This document shows positions 47,392 to 56,996 of a stretch of 64,000 bases of DNA, in pieces. The notes beneath the pieces are model-generated. The model had not been told where the DNA came from. It saw only the letters and a program-made list of their open reading frames with translations, and searched no databases. A program made the translations under genes and the position numbers. The DNA lies in NCBI GenBank assembly GCA_902560065.1, contig CACEKG010000001.1:1-64000 (forward strand), written 5' to 3'. Within the stretch, counting starts at the first letter, position 1. Each line of letters opens with the position of its first letter. This DNA is from an uncultured Bacteroidota bacterium (lineage in GTDB: Bacteria > Bacteroidota > Bacteroidia > Flavobacteriales > Flavobacteriaceae).

Positions 47392-48441
47392 CTATTTATT
47401 GTCTGATATAAATAATTGTAATGAAAAAGAAAAATTAGATCCTACACCATCCTCACTCTGAACAGAAATTTTTTCATCATGAGCATCTATTATATGTTTT
47501 ACAATGGATAATCCCAAACCTGATCCTCCTTCATCCCTGTTTCTAGTTTTCTCAACTCTGTAAAATCTTTCAAATATTCTTGCTAAGTCTTCTCGAGGTA
47601 TTCCTAAACCATTATCAATAATACTTACTATAACTTTACTATTATCATTTTCTTGAAGCTTTATTTCAATTGTTCCGCCATCTACTCCATATTTTATAGA
47701 ATTTGTTATTAAATTGATTAAAACCTGATGAATTTTTTTTTCGTCACCAAATACTTTTAAAACTTTTTTTTCAGTTTGATCAAAAAGTAAATTTAAAGAT
47801 CTCTCTTTAAATCTAGGTTCTAAAGAATCCACTACATTATCTATAGTTTCAATTAAATTAAAACAAGATTTTTTTATTTTTTCAACACCTGAATCAAATT
47901 TGGTAATAAAATCTAAATCTTGAATTATATATATTAATCTTTCTACACTCTTTTGTGCTCTTTTAATATATTTTAAATTTACTTTCTTGTCATCTATTCC
48001 TCCATCTAATAAAGTCTCTATGTAACCTTGAATCGAGAATAAAGGAGTTTTTAATTCATGTGATAAATTTCCAATAAAATCTTTTCTAAATGTTTCTTGG
48101 TCTTTTAAATTTTTTATTTCGTCTTTTCTTTCCTTATATATTTCTTGAAAATTTTTTGTTATAAATTGAATATCCTTAGAAGTATAATTTTTTTTAAAAG
48201 AAATAGGAGTTGATTTCACTTCCGTAAATATTTCTGAAATTTTATTTACTATAAAATAATTATGAAAAAATTTAATGCAAAAAAATGAAAAAACAAAAAA
48301 AGAAATATTATAAACAATACATAGATACCATGGAAAAGAGTCTATTGTATAATCAAAATAATAAAACCCAATTATAATTTGTACAATAAAAAAAATAGTA
48401 GAAATAATTATTGCCGGTAAAATTATTGGTTTATTTTTCAA
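47392..48441 (-). CDS. Sensor histidine kinase (PhoR-like)
   Basis: GNLSHELKTPLFSIQGYIETLL, LITNSIKYGVDGG, DNGLGIPREDLARIFERFYRVEKTRNRDEGGSGLGLSIVKHI. Confidence 0.92.
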   Translation of the reverse strand: MKNKPIILPAIIISTIFFIVQIIIGFYYFDYTIDSFPWYLCIVYNISFFVFSFFCIKFFHNYFIVNKISEIFTEVKSTPISFKKNYTSKDIQFITKNFQEIYKERKDEIKNLKDQETFRKDFIGNLSHELKTPLFSIQGYIETLLDGGIDDKKVNLKYIKRAQKSVERLIYIIQDLDFITKFDSGVEKIKKSCFNLIETIDNVVDSLEPRFKERSLNLLFDQTEKKVLKVFGDEKKIHQVLINLITNSIKYGVDGGTIEIKLQENDNSKVIVSIIDNGLGIPREDLARIFERFYRVEKTRNRDEGGSGLGLSIVKHIIDAHDEKISVQSEDGVGSNFSFSLQLFISDNK

Positions 48442-48455
48442 AAAAAGATTTTTAA

Positions 48456-49151
48456 CTAAATATCTGTAGAAATAAATTTATATCCAATTCCTTTAATTGT
48501 TTTAATAAAATTTGATCCAATCTTTTTTCTAAGTTTTCTAATATGAACATCAATAGTTCTATCACCAACAATCACATCCTCTCCCCAAATTTGATTCATT
48601 ATTTCTTCCCTTTTAATTACTTTTCCAGCATTTGATGATAACATAAATAACAATTCGAATTCTTTTCTTGGTAAAATTAATTTTTCGTCTTTGATTTTAA
48701 CAGTGTATTCCTCTTTGTCAATTATTAAACCTTTAAAATTAAGTTTCATAGATGAAACATTATTAATTTTATTTGTCCTTCGTAAAAGACTTCTAACTTT
48801 TGAAATCAACAATCTTGGTTTTAAAGGTTTATTTACAAAATCATCTGCTCCTGCATCATAGGCTGCAATGTGAGTAAAATCTTCACCTCTAGCTGATAAA
48901 AACATAATTATTGTATTATTAAATTCATTTTTTGATCTTAATTTTTCACAAACCTGAATACCATCCATACCGGGCATCATTACATCTAAAATAATTAAGT
49001 CTGGTTTTTCTTTTTCAGCAATTTTAATTGAATCAGTCCCATTGTAACAGGAAAAAACTTTGTAATTTTCTTTTTTTAAATTATAAGAAATTATCTCAAT
49101 AATATCTGGATCATCATCAACAACAAGTATTTTAATTTTTTTATTTTCCAA
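48456..49151 (-). CDS. OmpR/PhoB-family response regulator
   Basis: VVDDDPDIIEII, LIILDVMMPGMDGIQVCEKL, winged helix VGDRTIDVHIRKLRKKIG. Confidence 0.93.
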   Translation of the reverse strand: MENKKIKILVVDDDPDIIEIISYNLKKENYKVFSCYNGTDSIKIAEKEKPDLIILDVMMPGMDGIQVCEKLRSKNEFNNTIIMFLSARGEDFTHIAAYDAGADDFVNKPLKPRLLISKVRSLLRRTNKINNVSSMKLNFKGLIIDKEEYTVKIKDEKLILPRKEFELLFMLSSNAGKVIKREEIMNQIWGEDVIVGDRTIDVHIRKLRKKIGSNFIKTIKGIGYKFISTDI

Positions 49152-49226
49152 ACAATTAAATTTATTTTTACAATTTAGCTAAGATTATTTAATATTAAAT
49201 TAATCAAATATTATTTCTTTAAATAA

Positions 49227-50216
49227 ATGAATAAATTAATAAATAGAACTTCTTTTTTAAAAATAAAAAATTCCCGAGATTTTAATCATTTAGCACTAAA
49301 AGTTTTTAATTATCAATTTGAGAACTGTAAAGTTTACAGATCATATTGTGAACTGATGAATATTAATTATTCTGATGTAAAAACTTATGAAAAAATTCCT
49401 TTTTTACCTATTAGTTTATTTAAGACAACAAAAGTAAAGAGCTTTAAAGGTAAAAGCGAAAAAATTTTTTTTTCAAGTACTACCTCAAATGATATTCCCT
49501 CTAAACATTATATTAAGAGTTTAAATAGTTATTCTAAAAGTTTTAGAACGTGTTTCAACAACTTTTATGGAAAAGAATCTAATTATGTTATACTTGCCTT
49601 ACTTCCATCTTACTTAGAAAGAAAAAATTCATCATTAATTTATATGATAGATAACTTAATTAAAAAAAGTAATAAAGAAGATAGTGGTTTTTACTTATAC
49701 AATTATAACAAGTTAATCAAAACCATCAAAAAGCTTGAATCAACAAATCAAAAAACTCTTTTAATAGGTGTAAGTTTTGCTTTAATAGATCTAATTAAAC
49801 ACAAAAAAATTAAACTTAAAAACACTATTGTAATGGAAACTGGTGGAATGAAAGGAAGACAAAAAGAAATTTCAAAAAAAGAATTACACAATCAAATTTG
49901 TAGTGGATTTGGAATAGAAAGAGTACATTCTGAATATGGGATGACCGAGCTTTTAAGCCAAGCTTACTCAACTGGCAAAGGCATCTTTAATACTCCTCCA
50001 TGGATGAAAATTCGAATTAGATCTATTGATGACCCTATAGAATATTTAGGATATGAAAAAGTTGGGGGTATTAATATAATTGATTTAGCAAATATTGATT
50101 CTTGCTCATTTATAGCAACTGATGATCTAGGGAAAAAATTAAAAAAAGGTGGTTTTGAAATTTTGGGAAGGCTTGATAATTCAGATTTAAGAGGTTGTAA
50201 CCTATTAACTAGATAA
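49227..50216 (+). CDS. LuxE/acyl-protein synthetase-like acyltransferase
   Basis: IPFLPISLFKTTKVKSF, FSSTTSNDIPSKHY, VHSEYGMTELLSQAYS. Confidence 0.75.
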   Translation: MNKLINRTSFLKIKNSRDFNHLALKVFNYQFENCKVYRSYCELMNINYSDVKTYEKIPFLPISLFKTTKVKSFKGKSEKIFFSSTTSNDIPSKHYIKSLNSYSKSFRTCFNNFYGKESNYVILALLPSYLERKNSSLIYMIDNLIKKSNKEDSGFYLYNYNKLIKTIKKLESTNQKTLLIGVSFALIDLIKHKKIKLKNTIVMETGGMKGRQKEISKKELHNQICSGFGIERVHSEYGMTELLSQAYSTGKGIFNTPPWMKIRIRSIDDPIEYLGYEKVGGINIIDLANIDSCSFIATDDLGKKLKKGGFEILGRLDNSDLRGCNLLTR

Positions 50217-51507
50217 CAACTTTAATTAAAAAATAATTTTTCTTGCCTCTTTGAATCAAAATACAATTATCAGCAATTATATCCTTTTTAGATACAACAA
50301 AAGATTCATCAACTTTTAATCTATTAACTGAAATAGAATTTTCTTTTATGGCTCTTCTTACTTCACTTTTTGATTTTAAAAAATTTGTTTTTTCTGAAAG
50401 TAAAGAAACAATATCAATACCTTTATTTAAAAGTTCTAAATTAATACCTGCATGAGGTACACTTTCAAATATTTCCAAAAATGTTTGAGAATCTATTTTT
50501 TTTAAGGAGTCTTTATCAGTTTGACCAAACAAAATTTGAGAAGCAACTTTTGCGTTCTCAAGATCATCTTTGCCATGAACCATTAGGGTCACTTCTTCAG
50601 CAAGAGTTTTTTGAAGAAGTCTTTGATGAGGATTTAGCTGATGTTCTTCTGTGATTTTTAAAATAGCTTCTTTTTCTAAAAGAGTGAAAATTTTAATATA
50701 ATTAATTGCATCTTCATCACTAGTATTTAACCAATATTGATAAAACTTATATGGTGAAGTTTTCTTTTTATCTAACCAAATATTTCCTTCTTCTGTTTTG
50801 CCAAATTTTGTTCCATCTACCTTTTTTACCAAAGGACAAGTTAGAGCATAAGCTTTTTGTCCAGTTTTTCTTCTAATTAATTCTGTACCTGTAGTAATAT
50901 TTCCCCATTGATCACTGCCTCCAATCTGAATTTTACAATCATAATTATTATGTAAATAAAGAAAATCATACCCTTGAATTAATTGATAAGTAAATTCAGT
51001 GAAAGACATACCTTCATTAGACTCTTTTCCTAATCTTTTTTTAACAGAGTCTTTAGCCATCATATAATTAACAGTAATATGTTTTCCTATTTTACGAGAA
51101 AAATCAACTAAGCTAAAATCTTTCATCCAATCATAATTATTTACAATTAAAGTCGAATTTGATTTTTTCTTATCAAAATCAAGAAACTTTTCCATTTGAA
51201 GTTTTATTGATTTACAATTCTCTTCAAGAATTTTGTTATCCAATAAATTTCTTTCTTTTGATTTTCCTGATGGATCACCAATCATTCCAGTTGCCCCTCC
51301 AAGTAAAATAATAGGTCGGTGTCCAAATTTTTGAAAATGCATCAAAATGATTATCTGAACCAAACTTCCAATATGTAAAGAATCTGATGTTGGATCAAAA
51401 CCAATATAACCATTCATTGGACCTTCCAATAATACTTTTTCTGTATCAGGAATAATATCATTTATTAATCCTCTCCACCTTAGCTCAGCTACAAAATTTT
51501 TTTGCAT
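50209..51507 (-). CDS. tyrS: Tyrosyl-tRNA synthetase
   Basis: YIGFDPTSDSLHIGSLV, QIGGSDQWGNITTG, KFGKTEEGNIWLD. Confidence 0.96.
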   Translation of the reverse strand: MQKNFVAELRWRGLINDIIPDTEKVLLEGPMNGYIGFDPTSDSLHIGSLVQIIILMHFQKFGHRPIILLGGATGMIGDPSGKSKERNLLDNKILEENCKSIKLQMEKFLDFDKKKSNSTLIVNNYDWMKDFSLVDFSRKIGKHITVNYMMAKDSVKKRLGKESNEGMSFTEFTYQLIQGYDFLYLHNNYDCKIQIGGSDQWGNITTGTELIRRKTGQKAYALTCPLVKKVDGTKFGKTEEGNIWLDKKKTSPYKFYQYWLNTSDEDAINYIKIFTLLEKEAILKITEEHQLNPHQRLLQKTLAEEVTLMVHGKDDLENAKVASQILFGQTDKDSLKKIDSQTFLEIFESVPHAGINLELLNKGIDIVSLLSEKTNFLKSKSEVRRAIKENSISVNRLKVDESFVVSKKDIIADNCILIQRGKKNYFLIKVVI

Positions 51508-51578
51508 ACTATTACAATAAATATAGATTTATAACAAAGAAAACTATAATCAGTATCAAAAGTACTAATTTTGTTTCT

Positions 51579-52583
51579 ATGATTTTGATTACAGGAGGTA
51601 CAGGATTTGTCGGGACTTATTTACTTTATGAACTATCTAAAGAAGAAACATCAATAAAATCGACTTATCGAAAGGAAAAAAACAAAGAATTAACTAAAAA
51701 ATTTTTTAAATTAAAAGATCAAAATCATCCTAAACTTTTTAATAAAATTATATGGGTTAAAATTGATATATCTGAAATATCATCTTTAGATGAATTATAT
51801 TCTGGAATTAAAAAAATTTATCATTGTGCGGCTTTTGTTTCTTTAGCAAAAAGACACAAAAAGTTACTTATTAAAACTAATGTTGAAGGAACATCAAATA
51901 TTATTAATTATGCAATTAAGCATAAAATAAAAAAAATTTTATTTGTTAGTTCAATTGCATCAATTGGAGCTGAAGATAAAGATGGTATAATTAATGAGGA
52001 TCATAGTTGGGATCATAAATTAAATCATACTGATTATGCATTTTCAAAATATAATTCTGAACTCCAAGTATGGCGTGGAACTCAAGAAGGTGTTCCAGCT
52101 GTTATTGTAAATCCAGGATTCATAATTGGATCACATTTTTGGAATAGAAGTTCTAGCTCGATATTTAATAGAGTAAACAGTGGTTTAAAGTTTTATCCAA
52201 CTGGTAAAATTTCTTTAGTCTCGGTTGAAGATGTTGTAAAAGCATCTATTAACCTTATGAACTCTGAAATAAAAAATGAAAGGTTTATTCTTGTGTCTGA
52301 AAATTTATATTACAAAGAATTTTTAGATTTAATTTCAAAAAATTTAAGCAAGCCTTTGACTAAATATCCATTAACAAAATCTATTTTATACACAATTTAT
52401 TTTTTTGATACTATTTTATCCTTTTTAAGAGTTAAAAAAAGATTTATGAGTAAAGCTCTAATTTCTACTTTTAATAATAATCAAGAATTCGATGGAAGTA
52501 AAATAAAAAAATTTATTTCTTTCAAATATGAAAAAATTGATGAAAAGGTGAAAGAAATATGTAAGGATTATATAAACAAATAG
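51579..52583 (+). CDS. NAD-dependent epimerase/dehydratase (extended SDR)
   Basis: ILITGGTGFVGTYLLYEL, YHCAAFVSL, DYAFSKYNSE. Confidence 0.88.
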   Translation: MILITGGTGFVGTYLLYELSKEETSIKSTYRKEKNKELTKKFFKLKDQNHPKLFNKIIWVKIDISEISSLDELYSGIKKIYHCAAFVSLAKRHKKLLIKTNVEGTSNIINYAIKHKIKKILFVSSIASIGAEDKDGIINEDHSWDHKLNHTDYAFSKYNSELQVWRGTQEGVPAVIVNPGFIIGSHFWNRSSSSIFNRVNSGLKFYPTGKISLVSVEDVVKASINLMNSEIKNERFILVSENLYYKEFLDLISKNLSKPLTKYPLTKSILYTIYFFDTILSFLRVKKRFMSKALISTFNNNQEFDGSKIKKFISFKYEKIDEKVKEICKDYINK

Positions 52584-52584
52584 T

Positions 52585-52938
52585 TTAATTACTCAAATTG
52601 ATTTTATTCAAACTATCCTTGGTTTTCTTCAATCTTTTCTCAACATTATTATAAATCTTTAAATATATTTTTGGGATTTTTGAATAGTAACTTTCACTTT
52701 GAACCAATTGCAATGAATCAACTCCATATTTTAAAAATATGTAAGAATCAAGTAACATATCTGAGTAATTTGGATTTTTATATGATGATGGTCTTATTGA
52801 ATTAATTATTGATAAATCATATAGTATAGCTTCCATCTTTTCCTGATTAATTAAATTATCAGGTTTTTTTATTGAATTATTTGATAAACAATTGCAAAAA
52901 AAAGTAAGAAATAATAATATTATTATATTTTGTTTCAT
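52585..52938 (-). CDS. DUF4296-like lipoprotein
   Basis: Lipobox-like NCLS; KPDNLINQEKMEAILYDLSIINSI ... YGVDSLQLVQSESYYS. Confidence 0.75.
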   Translation of the reverse strand: MKQNIIILLFLTFFCNCLSNNSIKKPDNLINQEKMEAILYDLSIINSIRPSSYKNPNYSDMLLDSYIFLKYGVDSLQLVQSESYYSKIPKIYLKIYNNVEKRLKKTKDSLNKINLSN

Positions 52939-52942
52939 GCTT

Positions 52943-54280
52943 CTATTTGTTAAATTCTATTTCCATAGCTGCATCAGTATTGGCGATTTTTCCATCCAAA
53001 TATACCCACTTGCCATTTAACATTGTTTTTTTTATTGAGGATTTAAATCTAAAGCCCTCAAAAGGAGACCAACCACATTTGTATAAAATATTGTTTTTAT
53101 TGACCAAAAACTGATCATTTAAATCTACCAAAACTAAATCAGCAAAATAACCTTCCCTAATAAATCCCCTATCTTTAATTTTAAACAATATTGCTGGATT
53201 ATGACATGCCTTTTGAACAATTTTTTCAAGAGTTAATTTCTTTTGATGAAAAAGATCGATTAAAGCCAAAAGAGAATGCTGAACTAACGGTCCACCAGAT
53301 GGACAGTTTAAATATGAATTATTTTTTTCAATTAGTGTATGAGGAGCATGATCTGATGCGATTATATCAATTAAATCATTATTAATTCCATCTACAATTG
53401 AATTTCTATCACTCTGTTTTTTAATTGCTGGATTCCATTTTATAAAATTTCCTTTGGATCTATAATCTTTATCTGAAAACCAGATATGATGGATACAAGC
53501 CTCTGAAGTAATTTTCTTTTTATCTAAAGAGACTTTATTATCAAATAACGAAATTTCTTTTTCAGTTGAAATATGAAAAACATGAAGCCTTGCTCCCGAT
53601 TTTTTTGCTAGTTTAATAATATTAGAAGAAGATTTATAACAAGCTTTTTCAGATCTAATGTTTGAATGTTCAAAAGCAGGTATATTAGATCCATATTTCT
53701 TTTTTGCTATTTCTAAATTTTTATTAATAATTTCCTCGTCTTCACAATGAGCTGAAATTACAAGATCAATGTTTCTAAATATTTTATTTATAGTTTCATA
53801 ATCATCTACTAACATTTGACCAGTTGATGAACCTAAAAACATTTTTAAGCCAGGTACTTTAGATTTGTTTAATTTTAATATCTCCGAATAATTATCATTT
53901 GTCACACCAAACATAAAAGAATAATTAGCAGCTGAATTTTTGCTAGCAATTAATCTTTTTTTGTCATATTCAACTATAGTTGTAGTTTGAGGTATAGTAT
54001 TTGGCATTTCTATATATGAGGTAACTCCTCCTGCTATTGCCGCTATAGATTCAGAACTTATAGAAGCTTTATGAGTTAAGCCAGGTTCTCTAAAATGTAC
54101 TTGGTCATCAATCATTCCAGGAAATAAATACAATCCTTCAGCGTTTATTGTTTCTTTAACATTAGGTTCAGAAATATGATTTTCAATTTTTTCAATTCTT
54201 TTACCCTTTATCAATACATCCTTAACACGAACTTTTCCCTCATTAACTATAAATGCTTTGGAAATAAGAATCTTATTCAT
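52943..54280 (-). CDS. pyrC: Dihydroorotase
   Basis: GLYLFPGMIDDQVHFREPGLTHK, DIIASDHAPHTLIEK, RGFIREGYFADLVLVDL. Confidence 0.92.
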   Translation of the reverse strand: MNKILISKAFIVNEGKVRVKDVLIKGKRIEKIENHISEPNVKETINAEGLYLFPGMIDDQVHFREPGLTHKASISSESIAAIAGGVTSYIEMPNTIPQTTTIVEYDKKRLIASKNSAANYSFMFGVTNDNYSEILKLNKSKVPGLKMFLGSSTGQMLVDDYETINKIFRNIDLVISAHCEDEEIINKNLEIAKKKYGSNIPAFEHSNIRSEKACYKSSSNIIKLAKKSGARLHVFHISTEKEISLFDNKVSLDKKKITSEACIHHIWFSDKDYRSKGNFIKWNPAIKKQSDRNSIVDGINNDLIDIIASDHAPHTLIEKNNSYLNCPSGGPLVQHSLLALIDLFHQKKLTLEKIVQKACHNPAILFKIKDRGFIREGYFADLVLVDLNDQFLVNKNNILYKCGWSPFEGFRFKSSIKKTMLNGKWVYLDGKIANTDAAMEIEFNK

Positions 54281-54993
54281 AAAAAAAATCTTCTTAATCT
54301 TAATAATGGAACAGCTAAAATTGCTTCAAAAATTATTTTACTTCCCATCTTTGAAACGCCTTTTACTCTATTTTTAAAAATTATAGGGTGCTCCTTTAAT
54401 TTAAACTTTTGTCTCCAAGAAATATATTTCATCTCAATTTGAAAAGCATAGCCTATTGATCTAATTCTATCTATATTAATAGATTGTAAAACCTTTTTTC
54501 TATATCCAACAAAACCAGCTGTAGGATCATTTATTGGCATACAAGTAATTAATCTAACATAATATGCAGCTATAACTGATAATAAAATTCTATTCAAAGG
54601 CCAATTAACAACATTTATACCATCAATATACCTAGAACCAACAACTAGATCGTAATTATCTTCTAAATGATTCATCATTTTTGACAATTCTATTGGATCA
54701 TGAGAAAAATCAGCATCCATCTGAAAAATATATTCATAACTTTTGGTCAAAGCCCATTTAAATCCATGTTTATAAGCTTCTCCTAGACCGTTTTTATTAC
54801 TTCTTATTTCTACAAACAACTTATGTTTAAAATTTTTACTTAATTTTTCAACAATTTCATAAGTTTTATCTGGAGAATTATCATCAACAACTAAAATATG
54901 AATCTTCGGTATTTCTTCAAAAATTTTTAAAATTAGAGAAGAAATATTTTCACTCTCATTATAAGTGGGTATAATAACTAGTGATTGACACAT
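54277..54993 (-). CDS. Polyprenol monophosphomannose synthase-like GT2
   Basis: VIIPTYNESENISSLI, VDDNSPDKTYEIV, QMDADFSHDPIEL, DPTAGFVGYRKKVL. Confidence 0.9.
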   Translation of the reverse strand: MCQSLVIIPTYNESENISSLILKIFEEIPKIHILVVDDNSPDKTYEIVEKLSKNFKHKLFVEIRSNKNGLGEAYKHGFKWALTKSYEYIFQMDADFSHDPIELSKMMNHLEDNYDLVVGSRYIDGINVVNWPLNRILLSVIAAYYVRLITCMPINDPTAGFVGYRKKVLQSINIDRIRSIGYAFQIEMKYISWRQKFKLKEHPIIFKNRVKGVSKMGSKIIFEAILAVPLLRLRRFFL

Positions 54994-55081
54994 ATATTAA
55001 TCAAATTTACAAAATGTAGAACTATTAAATATCATATATTTCAATTAAGCAATTAAAATTTAATTCTTTTATTTTTGTTTA

Positions 55082-55750
55082 ATGGAAGAGTGGATATTTA
55101 AATTAAATACTAATAATAATTGGGAATTCTATATATATTTTTTTAACCTAGTAATTATTGCTCTACTCAATCAAGCTTTTCCAAAAAAAATAAATCATTT
55201 AATTGATCTTTTAAATATTAATAAAAATGTAAAAACCCCTTTATATAAACATTTTATAATTGAACCTTTTAATATTGGATCCTTTTTAATTATATCCAGT
55301 TCAATTAGTTTGTTTTTTTATAAATTTTTTGAAAAGTTTATCGATTTATCTTTAAACCAGTTTGATTTTTTTTACATTTATATTTTAATTTCAATTACTT
55401 TAATAATTAGATTTTTTTTAGTAAAATCAATTTTTTCAATTTTTGCCAAAACAGATGATATTGAACCATACTATATTAGAATTCAATCATATAACACATT
55501 ATTATGTTTAGTAATATTGATTATATTATTGATAAATGAATATTCTTTTTTAAATAAAAAAATTATTTTAGGTTGTTTTATAACTGTTTTTTTGGTGTGG
55601 ATTGTTTTTAATATTTTGTATGTATATAGATACATAAAAAATAAAGCAAATGAGTTTTTATATTTAATTTTTTATCTTTGCGCTGTTAAAATCACACCTT
55701 GGTTATGGATATACCATTCCATTTATGAAACTAGAATAAAGTTCTTATAA
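55082..55750 (+). CDS. DUF4271-like membrane protein
   Basis: Multi-TM; YIIFYLCAVKITPWLW-like C-terminus, immediately upstream of hemD. Confidence 0.7.
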   Translation: MEEWIFKLNTNNNWEFYIYFFNLVIIALLNQAFPKKINHLIDLLNINKNVKTPLYKHFIIEPFNIGSFLIISSSISLFFYKFFEKFIDLSLNQFDFFYIYILISITLIIRFFLVKSIFSIFAKTDDIEPYYIRIQSYNTLLCLVILIILLINEYSFLNKKIILGCFITVFLVWIVFNILYVYRYIKNKANEFLYLIFYLCAVKITPWLWIYHSIYETRIKFL

Positions 55751-55752
55751 TT

Positions 55753-56496
55753 ATGAAAATTAATTCTATTTTGGTTTCTCAACCAGAACCGTTAAACGAA
55801 AACTCTCCCTATAAGAGACTTGAAAATAAGTATAATTTAAAAATTCATTTTAGACCTTTCATTCATATTGAAGGAGTTAGTGCAAAAAAAGTTAGACTTC
55901 AAAAAATTGATTTAAATAATTTTCAAAATGTAATACTTACAAGTAGAAATGCCGTTGATCATTATTTTAGAATATCTGATGAAATGAGATTTAAAGTCCC
56001 CAGTTCAACTAAATATTTTTGCCAATCCGAAGCTGTAGCATTTTATCTTCAAAAGTATGTTGTTTACAGAAAAAGAAAAATTTATGTAGGTAAAAAAAGT
56101 ATTAATGATCTTAATGAAACATTTGAAAAATTCAAAAATGAAACTTATTTATTACCAACTTCAGATAAATTAACTTCTAATGTTCCAAATTTTCTTAGTG
56201 AAATGGAATTAAATTGGAAAAGAATACAATTGTATAATACCGTAGTTTCAGACTTAAGTGATTTAAGAGATGTTTATTATGACATTTTAGTTTTTTTTAG
56301 TCCCTCAGGTATTGATTCTTTAATGAAAAATTTCCCTGACTTTGTTCAAAATAAAACATTAATTGCCGCTTATGGCAAATCAACTATTGAAGCTGTAAAA
56401 AAGGCGAATTTAAAAGTAAATATTCAAGCACCTACAAAAGAAACTCCATCCATGACTATGGCTATTGAAAAATATATAGTAAATAATAAAAAATAA
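55753..56496 (+). CDS. hemD: Uroporphyrinogen-III synthase
   Basis: ILVSQPEPLNENSPYKRLENKYNLKIHFRPFI, VILTSRNAVDHYFRI, DILVFFSPSGIDSLMKNFP. Confidence 0.85.
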   Translation: MKINSILVSQPEPLNENSPYKRLENKYNLKIHFRPFIHIEGVSAKKVRLQKIDLNNFQNVILTSRNAVDHYFRISDEMRFKVPSSTKYFCQSEAVAFYLQKYVVYRKRKIYVGKKSINDLNETFEKFKNETYLLPTSDKLTSNVPNFLSEMELNWKRIQLYNTVVSDLSDLRDVYYDILVFFSPSGIDSLMKNFPDFVQNKTLIAAYGKSTIEAVKKANLKVNIQAPTKETPSMTMAIEKYIVNNKK

Positions 56497-56511
56497 TAAT
56501 CTTTATTTACT

Positions 56512-56982
56512 ATGAAGAAAAGTAAAAATAATTTTGAAATTGACGGAATTGATAAAATCATATTAAAAACTTTAATGAGTGACGCTAGAATACCAATTCA
56601 AATACTTTCAAAAAAAACTGGTATTTCTGGAGCAGCCGTTCATCAAAGATTAAAAAAACTTGAAAAAACTGGAATAATATCTGGTTCTCAAATAAATATA
56701 AATCCTAAATCTCTAGGTTTTAAAACACTTGCTTTTATTGGTGTTTTTTTAGATAAAGCTATCAGAAATAATGAAGCTGTAAAAAAAATTGAAGAAATAC
56801 CTGAAATTATTGAGTGCCACTATACAACAGGAAATTGGAGCGTCTTTATAAAGGTTTTGTGTAATGACAATGAACATCTCATGGAACTAATTAAAAATAA
56901 AATTCAAACTATTAATGGAATTTCAAGAACTGAAACCTTTATTTCTCTTCAACAACAAATAATTAGACAAATTCAATTGTAA
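56512..56982 (+). CDS. Lrp/AsnC-family transcriptional regulator
   Basis: IDKIILKTLMSDARIPIQILSKKTGISGAAVHQRLKKLEKTGIISG. Confidence 0.92.
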   Translation: MKKSKNNFEIDGIDKIILKTLMSDARIPIQILSKKTGISGAAVHQRLKKLEKTGIISGSQININPKSLGFKTLAFIGVFLDKAIRNNEAVKKIEEIPEIIECHYTTGNWSVFIKVLCNDNEHLMELIKNKIQTINGISRTETFISLQQQIIRQIQL

Positions 56983-56996
56983 ATTATTTAATAAAA